Part shown: positions 41,050 through 49,277 of the stretch, in pieces
How the letters are laid out: each line of letters starts with the position of its first letter
How positions within the stretch are numbered: position 1 is the first letter of the stretch
From: Mycobacterium ahvazicum
Lineage (GTDB): Bacteria; Actinomycetota; Actinomycetes; Mycobacteriales; Mycobacteriaceae
Direction: 5' to 3'
NCBI RefSeq assembly: GCF_900176255.2
Contig: NZ_FXEG02000005.1
Coordinates: forward strand, 1-64,000
Length of the DNA: 64,000 nt
The notes under the pieces: model-generated
Seen by the model: the letters and a program-made list of their open reading frames with translations, nothing else
Told to the model about the DNA's origin: nothing
Database searches by the model: none
Program-made: the position numbers and the translations under genes

Positions 41050-42015
41050 TCAGTGCCCGCGCTGCGCCAGCGCCCGCAGGAAGAACGTCAGGTTGGCGGG
41101 CCGTTCGGCGAGCCGGCGCATGAAGTAGCCGTACCACTGGGTGCCGAAGGGCACGTAGACGCGAACGTGATGACCGGCGTCGGCCAGTCGGCGCTGTTCG
41201 TCGTCGCGGATTCCGTACAGCATCTGGTATTCGAATTCGTCGGTGCCACGGCCCGATTCGCGCAGCAGCGCCGGCACCGCCGCGATGATGGCGGGGTCGT
41301 GGGAGGCCACCATCGGATATCCCGAGCCGGCCATCAGCACCCGCAAGCAGGCCAGATAGGAGTCGGTGACCTCGTCGCGGCCCCGGTAGGCCACCGCCGC
41401 CGGCTCGTCGTAGGCGCCCTTGCACAGCCGGATCCGGGCCCCGGAAGCGGCGAACTCCCGGCAGTCGCTCAGCGTACGCTTCAGATACGTCTGCAAAACC
41501 GTGCCCAGCCAAGGAAATTCGTTTCGCAGCTCCCGCACGATGGACAGCGTCGAATCGGTCGTGGTGTGGTTCTCGGCGTCCACCGTCACCCATACCCCGG
41601 CCCGCCGCGCGGCGTCGCAGATCGACCAGGCGTTGTCCCGGGCGATCTTTTCTCCGTCACGCTGCAGCGACTGCCCCAGCGCCGATAGCTTGACCGAGAC
41701 CTCCTGCGGCCGGATTCGCGCACCCGAAGAATCCAGGCGGCCCAACCGTTCGATCAGGTCGAGGTAGACCCGGACGGCCGCATCGGCGCCGTCGGCGTTC
41801 ACGACATCCTCGCCCAGATAGTCGACGCTGACCAGGCGGCTCGAAGAGCGCAGCGCAACAACGCTATTCACTGCGGAATCGATCGTCTCGCCGGGTACGA
41901 AGCGGTGCACCACCTTACGGGTGACCGGCAGCCCTTCCGCGGCGCGGCGCAGACCCGGACGCCGGCTGGCGGCCATGATGGCCGGCCGTAGCGTGCTGGC
42001 GAACACGCCGGCCAT
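41050..42015 (-). CDS. Proline dehydrogenase
   Basis: 321 residues, monofunctional PRODH (TIM barrel, FAD), counterpart of Rv1188. Motifs: SVKLSALGQS, VTVDAENHTTTDSTL, VLQTYLKRTL, RIRLCKGAYDEP, the C-terminal ASHDPAI, and EFEYQMLYGIRD. It oxidises proline to pyrroline-5-carboxylate at the membrane face, passing electrons to the quinone pool. The ATG overlaps the pruA stop by one base (TGATG), so the pair is co-translated. In mycobacteria the pathway helps survival in hypoxia and is induced through PruC. Confidence 0.94.
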   Translation of the reverse strand: MAGVFASTLRPAIMAASRRPGLRRAAEGLPVTRKVVHRFVPGETIDSAVNSVVALRSSSRLVSVDYLGEDVVNADGADAAVRVYLDLIERLGRLDSSGARIRPQEVSVKLSALGQSLQRDGEKIARDNAWSICDAARRAGVWVTVDAENHTTTDSTLSIVRELRNEFPWLGTVLQTYLKRTLSDCREFAASGARIRLCKGAYDEPAAVAYRGRDEVTDSYLACLRVLMAGSGYPMVASHDPAIIAAVPALLRESGRGTDEFEYQMLYGIRDDEQRRLADAGHHVRVYVPFGTQWYGYFMRRLAERPANLTFFLRALAQRGH

Positions 42016-43646
42016 CAGTCGGACCCCATGTGCGGGTACGTGTATTGCGTGGCCGGGACGAATGTCTCCTTGATGGTGCGCGCCGACGTCCAGCGCAGCA
42101 GGTTCAGCACCGAGCCGGCCTTGTCGTTGGTCCCCGAGCCACGCGACCCGCCGAACGGCTGGCGTCCGACGACGGCCCCGGTCGGCTTGTCGTTGACGTA
42201 GAAGTTGCCGGCCGCGAAACGCAGCCGCTCCTGCGCGGTGAGCACGGCCCGACGGTCGTCGGCGATCACCGCACCGGTCAGCGCGTAGCGCGACCCCGTG
42301 TCGATCACGTCGAGGATGCGTTCGTAGGAATCGTCGGGGTAGACGTGAACGGAAAGCAGCGGGCCGAAGTACTCCGTCGAAAACGCCTCGTCGGTCGGGT
42401 CGTCGGACAACAGCACGGTCGGGCGCACGAAATAGCCGACGCTGTCGTCGTATTCACCACCGACCGCGATCGTGACACCGGCCGCGCCCTTGGCCCGCTC
42501 GATGGCGTTGACGTTCTTGGCAAAGGCTCGCCGGTCGATCAGGGCGCCACCGTAGTTGGTCAAGTCGGTGATGTCGCCGTAACTCAGGCCGGCCGTCGCG
42601 CCCAGGAAGTCGTCGCCCATACGTTGCCATACCGAGTGCGGGATGAATGCCCGCGACGCCGCCGAGCACTTCTGGCCCTGGTAGTCGAACGCCCCTCGAA
42701 TCAGCGCCGTGCACAACACTTCTGGGCGCGCCGAGGTATGCGCGACCACGAAGTCCTTACCGCCGGTCTCGCCGACCAGTCTCGGATAGCTTTGGTAGCG
42801 GCCGATATTGGTGCCAACCTGCTGCCACAGCTGCTGAAACGTGGCGGTCGACCCGGTGAAGTGGATTCCGGCCAGCCGCGGATCGGCCAGTGCCACATCG
42901 GAAACCGCGAAGCCGTCGCCGGTGACCAGGTTGATCACGCCGGGCGGTAAGCCGGCGGCCTCGAGCAGCTGCATGGTCAGATACGCCGACAGCGTCTGGG
43001 TGATCGACGGCTTCCACACCACGGTGTTGCCCATCAGTGCGGGCGCGGTCGGCAGGTTGCCCGCGATCGAGGTGAAGTTGAACGGCGTGATCGCGTAGAC
43101 GAAGCCGTCCAGCGGCCGGTACTCGCTGCGGTTCCATTCCCCCGGCCCGCTGACCGGCTGTTGCGCCAGGATCTGACGGGCGAAAGCCACGTTGAACCGC
43201 CAGAAGTCGATCTGCTCGCACGGCGAATCGATCTCGGCCTGATACGCGGACTTGGACTGGCCGAGCATCGTCGCGGCGGCGATCTTCTCCCGCCACGGGC
43301 CCGCGAGCAGGTCGGCGGCACGCAGGAACACCGCGGCGCGCTCATCGAACGGCAGGGCCGCCCAGTCATGCTTGGCGGCCATCGCGGCCTCGATGGCCGC
43401 CGTCGCGTCGGCATGCCCGGCGTTGGTCAGGGTGCCCAGCGTGGCGTCGTGCCGGTGCGGCGCGACGACGTCGATGCGGGCACCGTCGCCCATTTTGTGT
43501 AAGCCGCCGATGACGTGCGGGAGCTCGATCGGCTGATCGGCCAGCGCGGCCAGTTCGGCATGCAGGCGGGCGCGTTCGGGCGAGTGGGGGGCGTAGTCGT
43601 GGACCGGCTCGTTGACCGGCGTCGGCACCTGCGTGATCGCATCCAT
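42015..43646 (-). CDS. pruA: 1-pyrroline-5-carboxylate dehydrogenase
   Basis: 543 residues, ALDH superfamily (Rv1187, also called rocA). Motifs: ITPFNFTSIAGNLPTAPALMGNTVVWKPS, HFTGSTATFQQLW, catalytic Glu in LVGETGGKDFVV and Cys in YQGQKCSAASRAFIP. It converts P5C (as glutamate semialdehyde) to glutamate with NAD+. First gene of the pruA-PRODH operon, divergent from pruC with 84 bases between. The start ATG at 43646 agrees with the family. Confidence 0.96.
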   Translation of the reverse strand: MDAITQVPTPVNEPVHDYAPHSPERARLHAELAALADQPIELPHVIGGLHKMGDGARIDVVAPHRHDATLGTLTNAGHADATAAIEAAMAAKHDWAALPFDERAAVFLRAADLLAGPWREKIAAATMLGQSKSAYQAEIDSPCEQIDFWRFNVAFARQILAQQPVSGPGEWNRSEYRPLDGFVYAITPFNFTSIAGNLPTAPALMGNTVVWKPSITQTLSAYLTMQLLEAAGLPPGVINLVTGDGFAVSDVALADPRLAGIHFTGSTATFQQLWQQVGTNIGRYQSYPRLVGETGGKDFVVAHTSARPEVLCTALIRGAFDYQGQKCSAASRAFIPHSVWQRMGDDFLGATAGLSYGDITDLTNYGGALIDRRAFAKNVNAIERAKGAAGVTIAVGGEYDDSVGYFVRPTVLLSDDPTDEAFSTEYFGPLLSVHVYPDDSYERILDVIDTGSRYALTGAVIADDRRAVLTAQERLRFAAGNFYVNDKPTGAVVGRQPFGGSRGSGTNDKAGSVLNLLRWTSARTIKETFVPATQYTYPHMGSD

Positions 43647-43701
43647 GGTGCCCAGGATCCTCGGCGCAAGCCGTCATCCCGTTAGCTGATCAGACAAGAT
43701 A

Positions 43702-43726
43702 TCCGATCACTCGTAGTAAAATCCGA
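43702..43726. promoter_or_regulatory. Direct repeat in the pruA-pruC divergent region
   Basis: TCCGA occurs at 43702-43706 and 43722-43726, two helical turns apart, overlapping the candidate pruC -10. It may be a PruC-binding site; short motif, weak evidence. Confidence 0.3.
43717..43722 (+). promoter_or_regulatory. Candidate -10 of pruC (leaderless)
   Basis: TAAAAT, 8 bases before the ATG at 43731, which has no Shine-Dalgarno sequence. Confidence 0.45.
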
Positions 43727-43730
43727 CAAT

Positions 43731-45341
43731 ATGCGGATGCCGGGGGTCGGACTGGGTCAGCTGCTGCTGGCGCTGGATGCGACGCTGGTCAGCCTGGCCG
43801 AGGCGCCGCGTGGCCTGGACCTGCCGGTGCGATCGGCGGCGCTGATCGACTCCGACGACGTCCGGCTGGGCCTGGCGGCGGCAGCGAGCTCCGCCGATGT
43901 GTTCTTCCTGCTGGGTGTCGCCCTGAAGGAAGAGGACGAGGCGCTGCGCTGGATCGACAAGCAGGCACGCGAGCGCGTCCCGGTGGCGATTTTCGCCAAA
44001 GAGCCGTCGGCCGCACTGGTGACCAGGGCGGTAGCGGTCGGGTCGGCGGTCGTGGCCGTCGAGCCGCAGGCCCGCTGGGAGCGGCTGTACCAATTGGTCA
44101 ACTACGTGCTGGACCACCACGGCGATCGCACCGATCCGACGGAAGACTCCGGCACCGATCTGTTCGGCTTGGCGCAGTCGCTCGCCGATCGCATCCACGG
44201 CATGGTCAGCATCGAAGACGCGCAGTCGCACGTGCTCGCCTACTCGGCCTCCAATGACGAGGCCGACGAACTGCGCCGGCTGTCCATCCTGGGCCGGGCC
44301 GGACCGCCCGAGCACCTGAAGTGGATCGGCCAGTGGGGAATCTTCGATGCGCTGCGGGCCAACGCCGAGGTGGTCCGCGTCGACGAGCGCCCGGAGTTGG
44401 GTCTGCGTCCACGGTTGGCGATCGGGATCTACCAGCCGCCGGCCGGGCCGCGGCGTCCGCCGGTGTTCGCCGGCACCATCTGGGTGCAACAGGGGTCAGC
44501 GCCACTGGCCGACGACGCCGAGGAGATCCTGCGTGGCGCGGCAGTGTTGGCCGCTCGCATCATGTTTCGGCTCGCGGCCCGGCCGTCAACGCATGCGCGA
44601 CGGGTCCAGCAGTTGCTCGGCCTGACCGACGCCGATCCGGCCGACGTGGCGGCGATCGCCGGTGAGCTGGGCCTGGCCGCCGACGATACCGCGGCGCTGA
44701 TCGGTTGGGACGCAACCGACACCGGATCCCGCCACGCACGACTGGCTGACGTTTTAGCGTTGAGCGCCAGCGCTTTTCGGCGTGACGCTCAAATCGCCTC
44801 GCGAGGATCGCGAATGTATGTACTGCTGCCCGGGACGTCGACAGCCCGGTCGGTGACGTCGTGGGTGCGCGGCACGATCAGCGCCTTGCGTGCCGAACTC
44901 GGTGTCGAGCTGCGGGCCGCCATCGCCGCGCCGGTCGCCGGCCTGGCCGGGGTCGCCGCCGCCCGCAGCGAGGTCGATCGAGTACTCGATAGCGCCGAGC
45001 GACACCCGGTTTCGATTGGGCCGGTGACGACGCTGGCCGAGGCGCGCACCACCGTCCTGCTCGACGAGATCATCACGACGATCGGAACCGACGAGCGGTT
45101 GGTCGATCCGCGGATACGCGATCTGCGGGCGCGCGATCCTGTGCTGGCCGAGACGCTGCGGGCCTACCTGGACAGCTTCGGCGACATCGCCACGGCCGCA
45201 TATTGGTTGCAGGTGCATCCGAACACGGTGCGCTATCGGGTACGCCGGATCGAAAAGCTGCTGGCGACGTCGCTGGGTGATCCCGAAGTGCGGCTGGTCT
45301 TTTCGCTGGGGCTGCGGGTGCTGGAGCGCGCGAGCGCCTAG
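43731..45341 (+). CDS. pruC: PucR-type transcriptional activator of proline utilisation
   Basis: 536 residues, matching Rv1186c (538). The N-terminal half is a PucR/GAF-like sensor (LVSLAEAPRGLDLPVRSAALID). The C-terminal HTH_30 domain carries the fingerprint YLDSFGDIATAAYWLQVHPNTVRYRVRRIEKLL (about 478-512). In M. tuberculosis this protein (PruC) activates the pruA/PRODH genes in response to proline. It is divergently transcribed from them over 84 bases. A second ATG two codons downstream is possible. Confidence 0.92.
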   Translation: MRMPGVGLGQLLLALDATLVSLAEAPRGLDLPVRSAALIDSDDVRLGLAAAASSADVFFLLGVALKEEDEALRWIDKQARERVPVAIFAKEPSAALVTRAVAVGSAVVAVEPQARWERLYQLVNYVLDHHGDRTDPTEDSGTDLFGLAQSLADRIHGMVSIEDAQSHVLAYSASNDEADELRRLSILGRAGPPEHLKWIGQWGIFDALRANAEVVRVDERPELGLRPRLAIGIYQPPAGPRRPPVFAGTIWVQQGSAPLADDAEEILRGAAVLAARIMFRLAARPSTHARRVQQLLGLTDADPADVAAIAGELGLAADDTAALIGWDATDTGSRHARLADVLALSASAFRRDAQIASRGSRMYVLLPGTSTARSVTSWVRGTISALRAELGVELRAAIAAPVAGLAGVAAARSEVDRVLDSAERHPVSIGPVTTLAEARTTVLLDEIITTIGTDERLVDPRIRDLRARDPVLAETLRAYLDSFGDIATAAYWLQVHPNTVRYRVRRIEKLLATSLGDPEVRLVFSLGLRVLERASA

Positions 45342-45367
45342 CGGAGCGTGCCTAGCGGCTGGCGGCG

Positions 45368-45394
45368 TTATCCACAGTCCGCCGTCTATCCACA
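45368..45394. promoter_or_regulatory. Two DnaA-box-like sequences
   Basis: TTATCCACA at 45368-45376 is a perfect match to the classical DnaA box. CTATCCACA at 45386-45394 differs at one position. They are 18 bases apart on the same strand, upstream of the 13E12-family gene. Confidence 0.5.
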
Positions 45395-45435
45395 GGGGGT
45401 GACCCTGCCAAAAAGTTTGAGTCAGTGGAGTTCGC

Positions 45436-45441
45436 TATATT
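45436..45441 (+). promoter_or_regulatory. Candidate -10 of the 13E12-family gene (leaderless)
   Basis: TATATT, 7 bases before the ATG at 45449, in an unusually A+T-rich stretch. It abuts the SOS box. Confidence 0.55.
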
Positions 45442-45456
45442 CGAAACTATGTTCGA
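45441..45456. promoter_or_regulatory. LexA/SOS box over the 13E12-family start codon
   Basis: TCGAAACTATGTTCGA matches the mycobacterial LexA consensus TCGAACnnnnGTTCGA with one mismatch (sixth base A for C). It covers the predicted transcription start and the ATG at 45449. Several REP13E12 genes of M. tuberculosis are LexA-controlled. Confidence 0.7.
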
Positions 45457-46921
45457 TAGTGATCGCGCGGTGGTGGCCAGCATCACCGAATGCGCCCGCG
45501 CCGAAGCGGCGGCCGCGGCGCGCAAACTGCAGGCTGTCGCCGAATTGGTGCGCCTGCGTGCCGATGGTCCCGTGGATCGGGGCAGCTGGTCGTGTGACAA
45601 CTGGGATGCGATCGCCGCGGAAGTTGCTGCTGCGCAGGGAATTAGCCATGGAACGGCATCCGGGCAGATGTATCTCGCAGTGGCGTTGCGAGACCGACTG
45701 CCCCGGGTGGCGGCCCTGTTCGCCGAAGGCGTCCTCAGCGCACGGTTGGCCACGGCGTTGGTTTGGCGTACCGACTTGATCACCGACCCGCGAACTCTGC
45801 AGATTGTCGACGCGGCACTCGCCGGTGCGGCCGCGCGGTTCGGGCCACTCTCGGCCGCCAAGAGCAGCCAGGCTATCGACACGATCGTCGACCGCCACGA
45901 TCCCGCGGCGGTGCGCCGCACCCGGGCCGCCGCCCGCGGGCGTGATGTGGTGATCAGCCCCGCGGACGGTAACTCCGGCACCGCGGCGCTATGGGGCTCC
46001 TTGTTCGCGACCGACGCAGCCGTGCTGGACCGGAGGTTGACTCAGATGGCACACCAGGTGTGCGACCGCGACCCCCGCACGCTCGCGCAACGTCGCGCTG
46101 ATGCGCTGGGCGCGCTGGCCGCCGGTTCCGATCTACTGGCGTGCGCGTGCGGAGCACCCGAATGTCCAGCCGCCCTCGACACCGACCCACGCGCCCGCGC
46201 GGTGATGATTCATGTCATCGCCGAGGAAGCCGCCCTCGGCGCCCGGCCGGATCCGTGCATCTCGGGCGAACTCCCAAGCCGCCCGCTTACTGCGGATACA
46301 CCGCTACACGTCGCGCTGGCCCCGGACCCCGAACCGCCCGCGCCGGAGTGGACACCCGCCGCCCATATCCGCGGCGGCGGTATGGTCCCGGCGCCGCTGA
46401 TGGCGGAACTCATCCGCAATGGCGCCAAGGTGCGGCCCGTGGTCCACCCCGCCGGGGCCTGTCCCGAGGCGGGCTACCACCCATCGGCGGGTTTGGACCG
46501 TTTCATCCGGTGCCGGGATTTGACCTGCCGCTTCCCCGGCTGCGATCGTCCCGCGGAATACTGCGATCTGGACCATACGGTCCCCTACCCGCTAGGGCCG
46601 ACGCATGCGTCGAACCTCAAGTGCCTATGCCGAAAACACCACCTGCTGAAGACTTTCTGGACCAGCTGGCATGACGAGCAACGGCCCGATGGCACGGTCG
46701 TGTGGACGACTCCGAACGGGCAGACGTACGTCACTCGTCCGGGCAGTAGCCTGCTGTTTCCCGCACTGTGCCTGCCCACCGGCGAATTGCCCACTGCTCC
46801 AAGGAGTGACCATCCGCCGGGCGGTCGTGGTGTCCTCATGCCGAGGCGTCACCGAACCCGAGAACAAGACCGCGCGTATCGCATCAAGGCCGAACGCTCG
46901 CTGAATGTCGCGCTCGGATAA
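45449..46921 (+). CDS. 13E12-repeat-family protein (DUF222 + HNH nuclease)
   Basis: 490 residues from the ATG at 45449; a GTG at 45425 is in frame but lies before the predicted transcription start. The N-terminal 250 residues are the DUF222 domain (SWSCDNWDAIAAEVAAAQGISHG, LPRVAALFAEGVLSARLATALVWRTD). The C-terminus has a complete HNH motif: CRFPGCDRPAEYCDLDHTVPYPLG, then NLKCLCRKHHLLKTFW. The zinc Cys pairs and the DH/HH residues are present, so it may be an active endonuclease. Members occur as repeated, sometimes mobile-associated genes in mycobacteria. Regulated by an SOS box. Confidence 0.88.
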   Translation: MFDSDRAVVASITECARAEAAAAARKLQAVAELVRLRADGPVDRGSWSCDNWDAIAAEVAAAQGISHGTASGQMYLAVALRDRLPRVAALFAEGVLSARLATALVWRTDLITDPRTLQIVDAALAGAAARFGPLSAAKSSQAIDTIVDRHDPAAVRRTRAAARGRDVVISPADGNSGTAALWGSLFATDAAVLDRRLTQMAHQVCDRDPRTLAQRRADALGALAAGSDLLACACGAPECPAALDTDPRARAVMIHVIAEEAALGARPDPCISGELPSRPLTADTPLHVALAPDPEPPAPEWTPAAHIRGGGMVPAPLMAELIRNGAKVRPVVHPAGACPEAGYHPSAGLDRFIRCRDLTCRFPGCDRPAEYCDLDHTVPYPLGPTHASNLKCLCRKHHLLKTFWTSWHDEQRPDGTVVWTTPNGQTYVTRPGSSLLFPALCLPTGELPTAPRSDHPPGGRGVLMPRRHRTREQDRAYRIKAERSLNVALG

Positions 46922-47053
46922 CGCGTCAAATGCCAAGTGCGCCCGCATCTTTCGCGGCGGCGCAGCGTGCGCGCCGACAACGGGCTTGACCTGGGCTTTC
47001 CGAAATGCAAAGGTCCAACCAGCGATAGCGAATAGCCGAGCACGGGAGGTTAG

Positions 47054-47425
47054 ATGCGCGGTTCGAGTGCTCGATGCCGGATAACGAAATTGTCTGTGGC
47101 CCTGGCAGTTATTGCCACGGCTTCGGCGGGAGTGCCGGCCAGCGCAACGCCGGGTGCGCCGGTCTCGCCCGACAAGTTCCGCTCCGATCTGCCCACTGGT
47201 CCCGACGATCCCCGATGCCTGCAGTATCCCGGGTTCGCCGCGTGTCAGGGCGGCCCGTACTGGGTGGGGCCGCCGACAGCGTCCCCACCACCGGGACCGC
47301 CCACGGGTCCGCTCGATCCCCAATGCACCTTGTATCCCGCCGACGCGGCGTGTGTGGGGAGCCCGTTCCTGCCGCCGCGAATGGAACCGATCGCCCCGCC
47401 CCCGGAAATTCCAGGACACATCTAG
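47054..47425 (+). CDS. Small secreted protein with duplicated Cys-pair module
   Basis: 123 residues. A basic N-terminus and hydrophobic stretch (KLSVALAVIATASAGVPASA) end in a likely signal-peptidase site near residue 32. The mature part has two similar segments: PTGPDDPRCLQYPGFAACQGGPYWVGPP and PTGPLDPQCTLYPADAACVGSPFLPP, each with one Cys pair 8-9 residues apart, separated by a Pro-rich linker. No known domain was recognised; Pro/Cys-rich secreted proteins of this kind are widespread in mycobacteria. The ribosome site GGGAGG precedes the ATG. It lies between the 13E12 gene and stf0. Confidence 0.72.
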   Translation: MRGSSARCRITKLSVALAVIATASAGVPASATPGAPVSPDKFRSDLPTGPDDPRCLQYPGFAACQGGPYWVGPPTASPPPGPPTGPLDPQCTLYPADAACVGSPFLPPRMEPIAPPPEIPGHI

Positions 47426-47550
47426 ATCCGGCCGATCCGGCCACCCTCGGGTGCTGACCAGCAAACTTGGACGAAGGTCAAGCGATTTCGCTGCTGAATT
47501 ATGCTCAGCGTGAACGTAATTCTGCGTGTTGCAGGGGATTTGCATCGGGC

Positions 47551-47556
47551 TAGGCT
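47551..47556 (+). promoter_or_regulatory. Candidate -10 of the stf0-cysD-cysNC operon (leaderless)
   Basis: TAGGCT, 6 bases before the GTG at 47563. It fixes the likely stf0 start and predicts one transcript for the overlapping stf0-cysD-cysNC genes. Confidence 0.5.
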
Positions 47557-47562
47557 TTGCTG

Positions 47563-48366
47563 GTGGCAAACAATCCGTCGTCCTATTTGGTGCTGGCCTC
47601 CCAGCGCAGCGGCAGCACGCTACTCGTCGAATCGCTGCGGGCGACCGGCGTGGCCGGCGAACCCCAGGAGTTCTTCCAATATCTGCCGAAAACCAGCCAG
47701 GCGCCCCAACCGCGGGAGTGGTTCGCCGGCGTTGACGACGAGTCGATCCTGCGTCTGCTCGATCCGCTCGACGAGGGGAAGCCGGACCTCGCGCCCCCGG
47801 AAATCTGGCGCGACTACATCCGCACCGTCGGCAGGACGCCCAACGGCGTGTGGGGCGGCAAGCTGATGTGGAACCAGACGCCGCTGCTGCTGGAGCGCGC
47901 CGAAGGCCTGCCCAATCGGTCGGGCGACGGACTGCTCGCCGCGATCCGCGATGTCGTCGGCGAGGACCCGCTGCTGGTCTATGTCTATCGGCCCGATGTG
48001 GTGTCGCAGGCGGTGTCGTTCTGGCGTGCCGTACAGACCCGGGTCTGGCGCGGCCGGCCCGACCCGGTCCGCGATGCGCGCGCCACCTATCACGCCGGAG
48101 CCATCGCGCACGTCATCACGATGCTGCGGGCCCAAGAGCAGGGTTGGCGCAACTGGTTCGCCGAAGAAGACGTCAAGCCCTTGGAGATCCCGTATCCGGT
48201 GTTGTGGCGCAATCTGACTCAAGTCGTAGGCAACATTCTCGGAGAGTTGGGCCTGGATCCCAACCTGGCGCCCGATCCGGTGCTGGAGCGTCAAGCCGAC
48301 AAACGCTCCGACGAATGGGTAGATCGTTACCGGGTCGACGCCGAACGAGAGGGGCTACCGACATGA
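47563..48366 (+). CDS. stf0: Trehalose 2-sulfotransferase Stf0
   Basis: 267 residues from the GTG at 47563, equal in length to mycobacterial Stf0; a TTG at 47557 is possible. It shows the near-invariant N-terminus YLVLASQRSGSTLLVESLRATGVAGEPQEFFQYLP, the 5'-PSB loop (SQRSGST) that binds PAPS phosphate. GGKLMWNQTPLLLERA and the 3'-phosphate region YRPDVVSQAVSFWRAVQTRVWRG follow. Stf0 transfers sulfate from PAPS to trehalose, the first step of sulfolipid-1 synthesis in M. tuberculosis. The stop overlaps the cysD ATG (ATGA), linking it to the genes that make PAPS, an arrangement not found at M. tuberculosis Rv0295c. Confidence 0.95.
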   Translation: MANNPSSYLVLASQRSGSTLLVESLRATGVAGEPQEFFQYLPKTSQAPQPREWFAGVDDESILRLLDPLDEGKPDLAPPEIWRDYIRTVGRTPNGVWGGKLMWNQTPLLLERAEGLPNRSGDGLLAAIRDVVGEDPLLVYVYRPDVVSQAVSFWRAVQTRVWRGRPDPVRDARATYHAGAIAHVITMLRAQEQGWRNWFAEEDVKPLEIPYPVLWRNLTQVVGNILGELGLDPNLAPDPVLERQADKRSDEWVDRYRVDAEREGLPT

Positions 48367-49277
48367 CCACCACAACCGACACCCGCGTCGACGAATTGCG
48401 ACTGCTGGAAGCAGAAGCGGTACACATCATCCGTGAGGTCGTCGCCGAGCTGGAGCGGCCCGTTCTGCTGTTCTCGGCCGGCAAGGACTCGATCGTGCTG
48501 CTTCGTCTGGCGGAGAAGGCTTTTCGTCCGCTGCCGCTGCCATTTCCGGTGCTGCACGTCGACACCGGACACAATTTTCCCGAGGTCATCGAATTCCGGG
48601 ACCGCAGGGTCACCGGCCTAGGACACAAGCTGATCGTCGCGTCGGTGCAGGAGTCCATCGACAACGGCCGGGTCCCCGACCCCGGCCCCGGCGCCTCGCG
48701 CAACCGGGCTCAGACACGCACGCTGCTCGACGCGCTGGAGGCCGGTGAATTCGACGCGGCCTTCGGCGGTGCGCGCCGCGACGAGGAACGCGCCCGCGCC
48801 AAGGAACGGATCCTGAGCTTCCGCGACGAGTTCGGCCAATGGGATCCCCGGGCTCAGCGACCGGAGCCCTGGTCGCTGTACAACGGCCGGATCAAAAAGG
48901 GCGAGCAAGTACGGGTGTTCCCGCTGAGCAACTGGACCGAGATCGACGTCTGGCGCTACATCGAGCTGGAAGACCTTGAGATACCGTCGATTTACTACGC
49001 GCACGAACGCGAGGTGTTCGAGCGTGACGGCATCCTGCTGGCGGTCTCGGAATACACCAGTCCGCAAAACGGCGAAACCGCGGCGACGGAATGGGTGCGC
49101 TATCGCACCGTCGGGGACCTGACCATCACCGGGGCGGTGCGCTCGCGGGCGACCGACATCGCCCGGGTGATCACCGAGATCTCGGCCGCGACAGTGTCCG
49201 AGCGCGGCGAGACGCGAGCCGACGACCGCACGTCGGCCGCCGCGATGGAAGACCGCAAGCGAGAGGGTTACTTCTGA
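48363..49277 (+). CDS. cysD: Sulfate adenylyltransferase small subunit CysD
   Basis: 304 residues. PP-loop ATPase: VLLFSAGKDSIVLLRLAEKAF (SAGKDS in place of the more common SGGKDS), HVDTGHNFPEVIEFRD, FGGARRDEERARAKERILSFRDEFGQWDP and FPLSNWTEIDVWRYI; it ends in RKREGYF like other CysD proteins. With CysN it makes adenosine-5'-phosphosulfate. The ATG overlaps the stf0 stop by four bases, and its stop overlaps the cysNC ATG by one base. Several regions differ from M. tuberculosis Rv1285 as remembered, so this may be a second, dedicated copy. Confidence 0.95.
   Translation: MTTTTDTRVDELRLLEAEAVHIIREVVAELERPVLLFSAGKDSIVLLRLAEKAFRPLPLPFPVLHVDTGHNFPEVIEFRDRRVTGLGHKLIVASVQESIDNGRVPDPGPGASRNRAQTRTLLDALEAGEFDAAFGGARRDEERARAKERILSFRDEFGQWDPRAQRPEPWSLYNGRIKKGEQVRVFPLSNWTEIDVWRYIELEDLEIPSIYYAHEREVFERDGILLAVSEYTSPQNGETAATEWVRYRTVGDLTITGAVRSRATDIARVITEISAATVSERGETRADDRTSAAAMEDRKREGYF

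Noticed and set aside
45449..46921. Full insertion sequence around the 13E12-family gene
   Set aside because: No transposase, no terminal inverted repeats and no target duplication were seen; only the DUF222-HNH gene with its control region is present.
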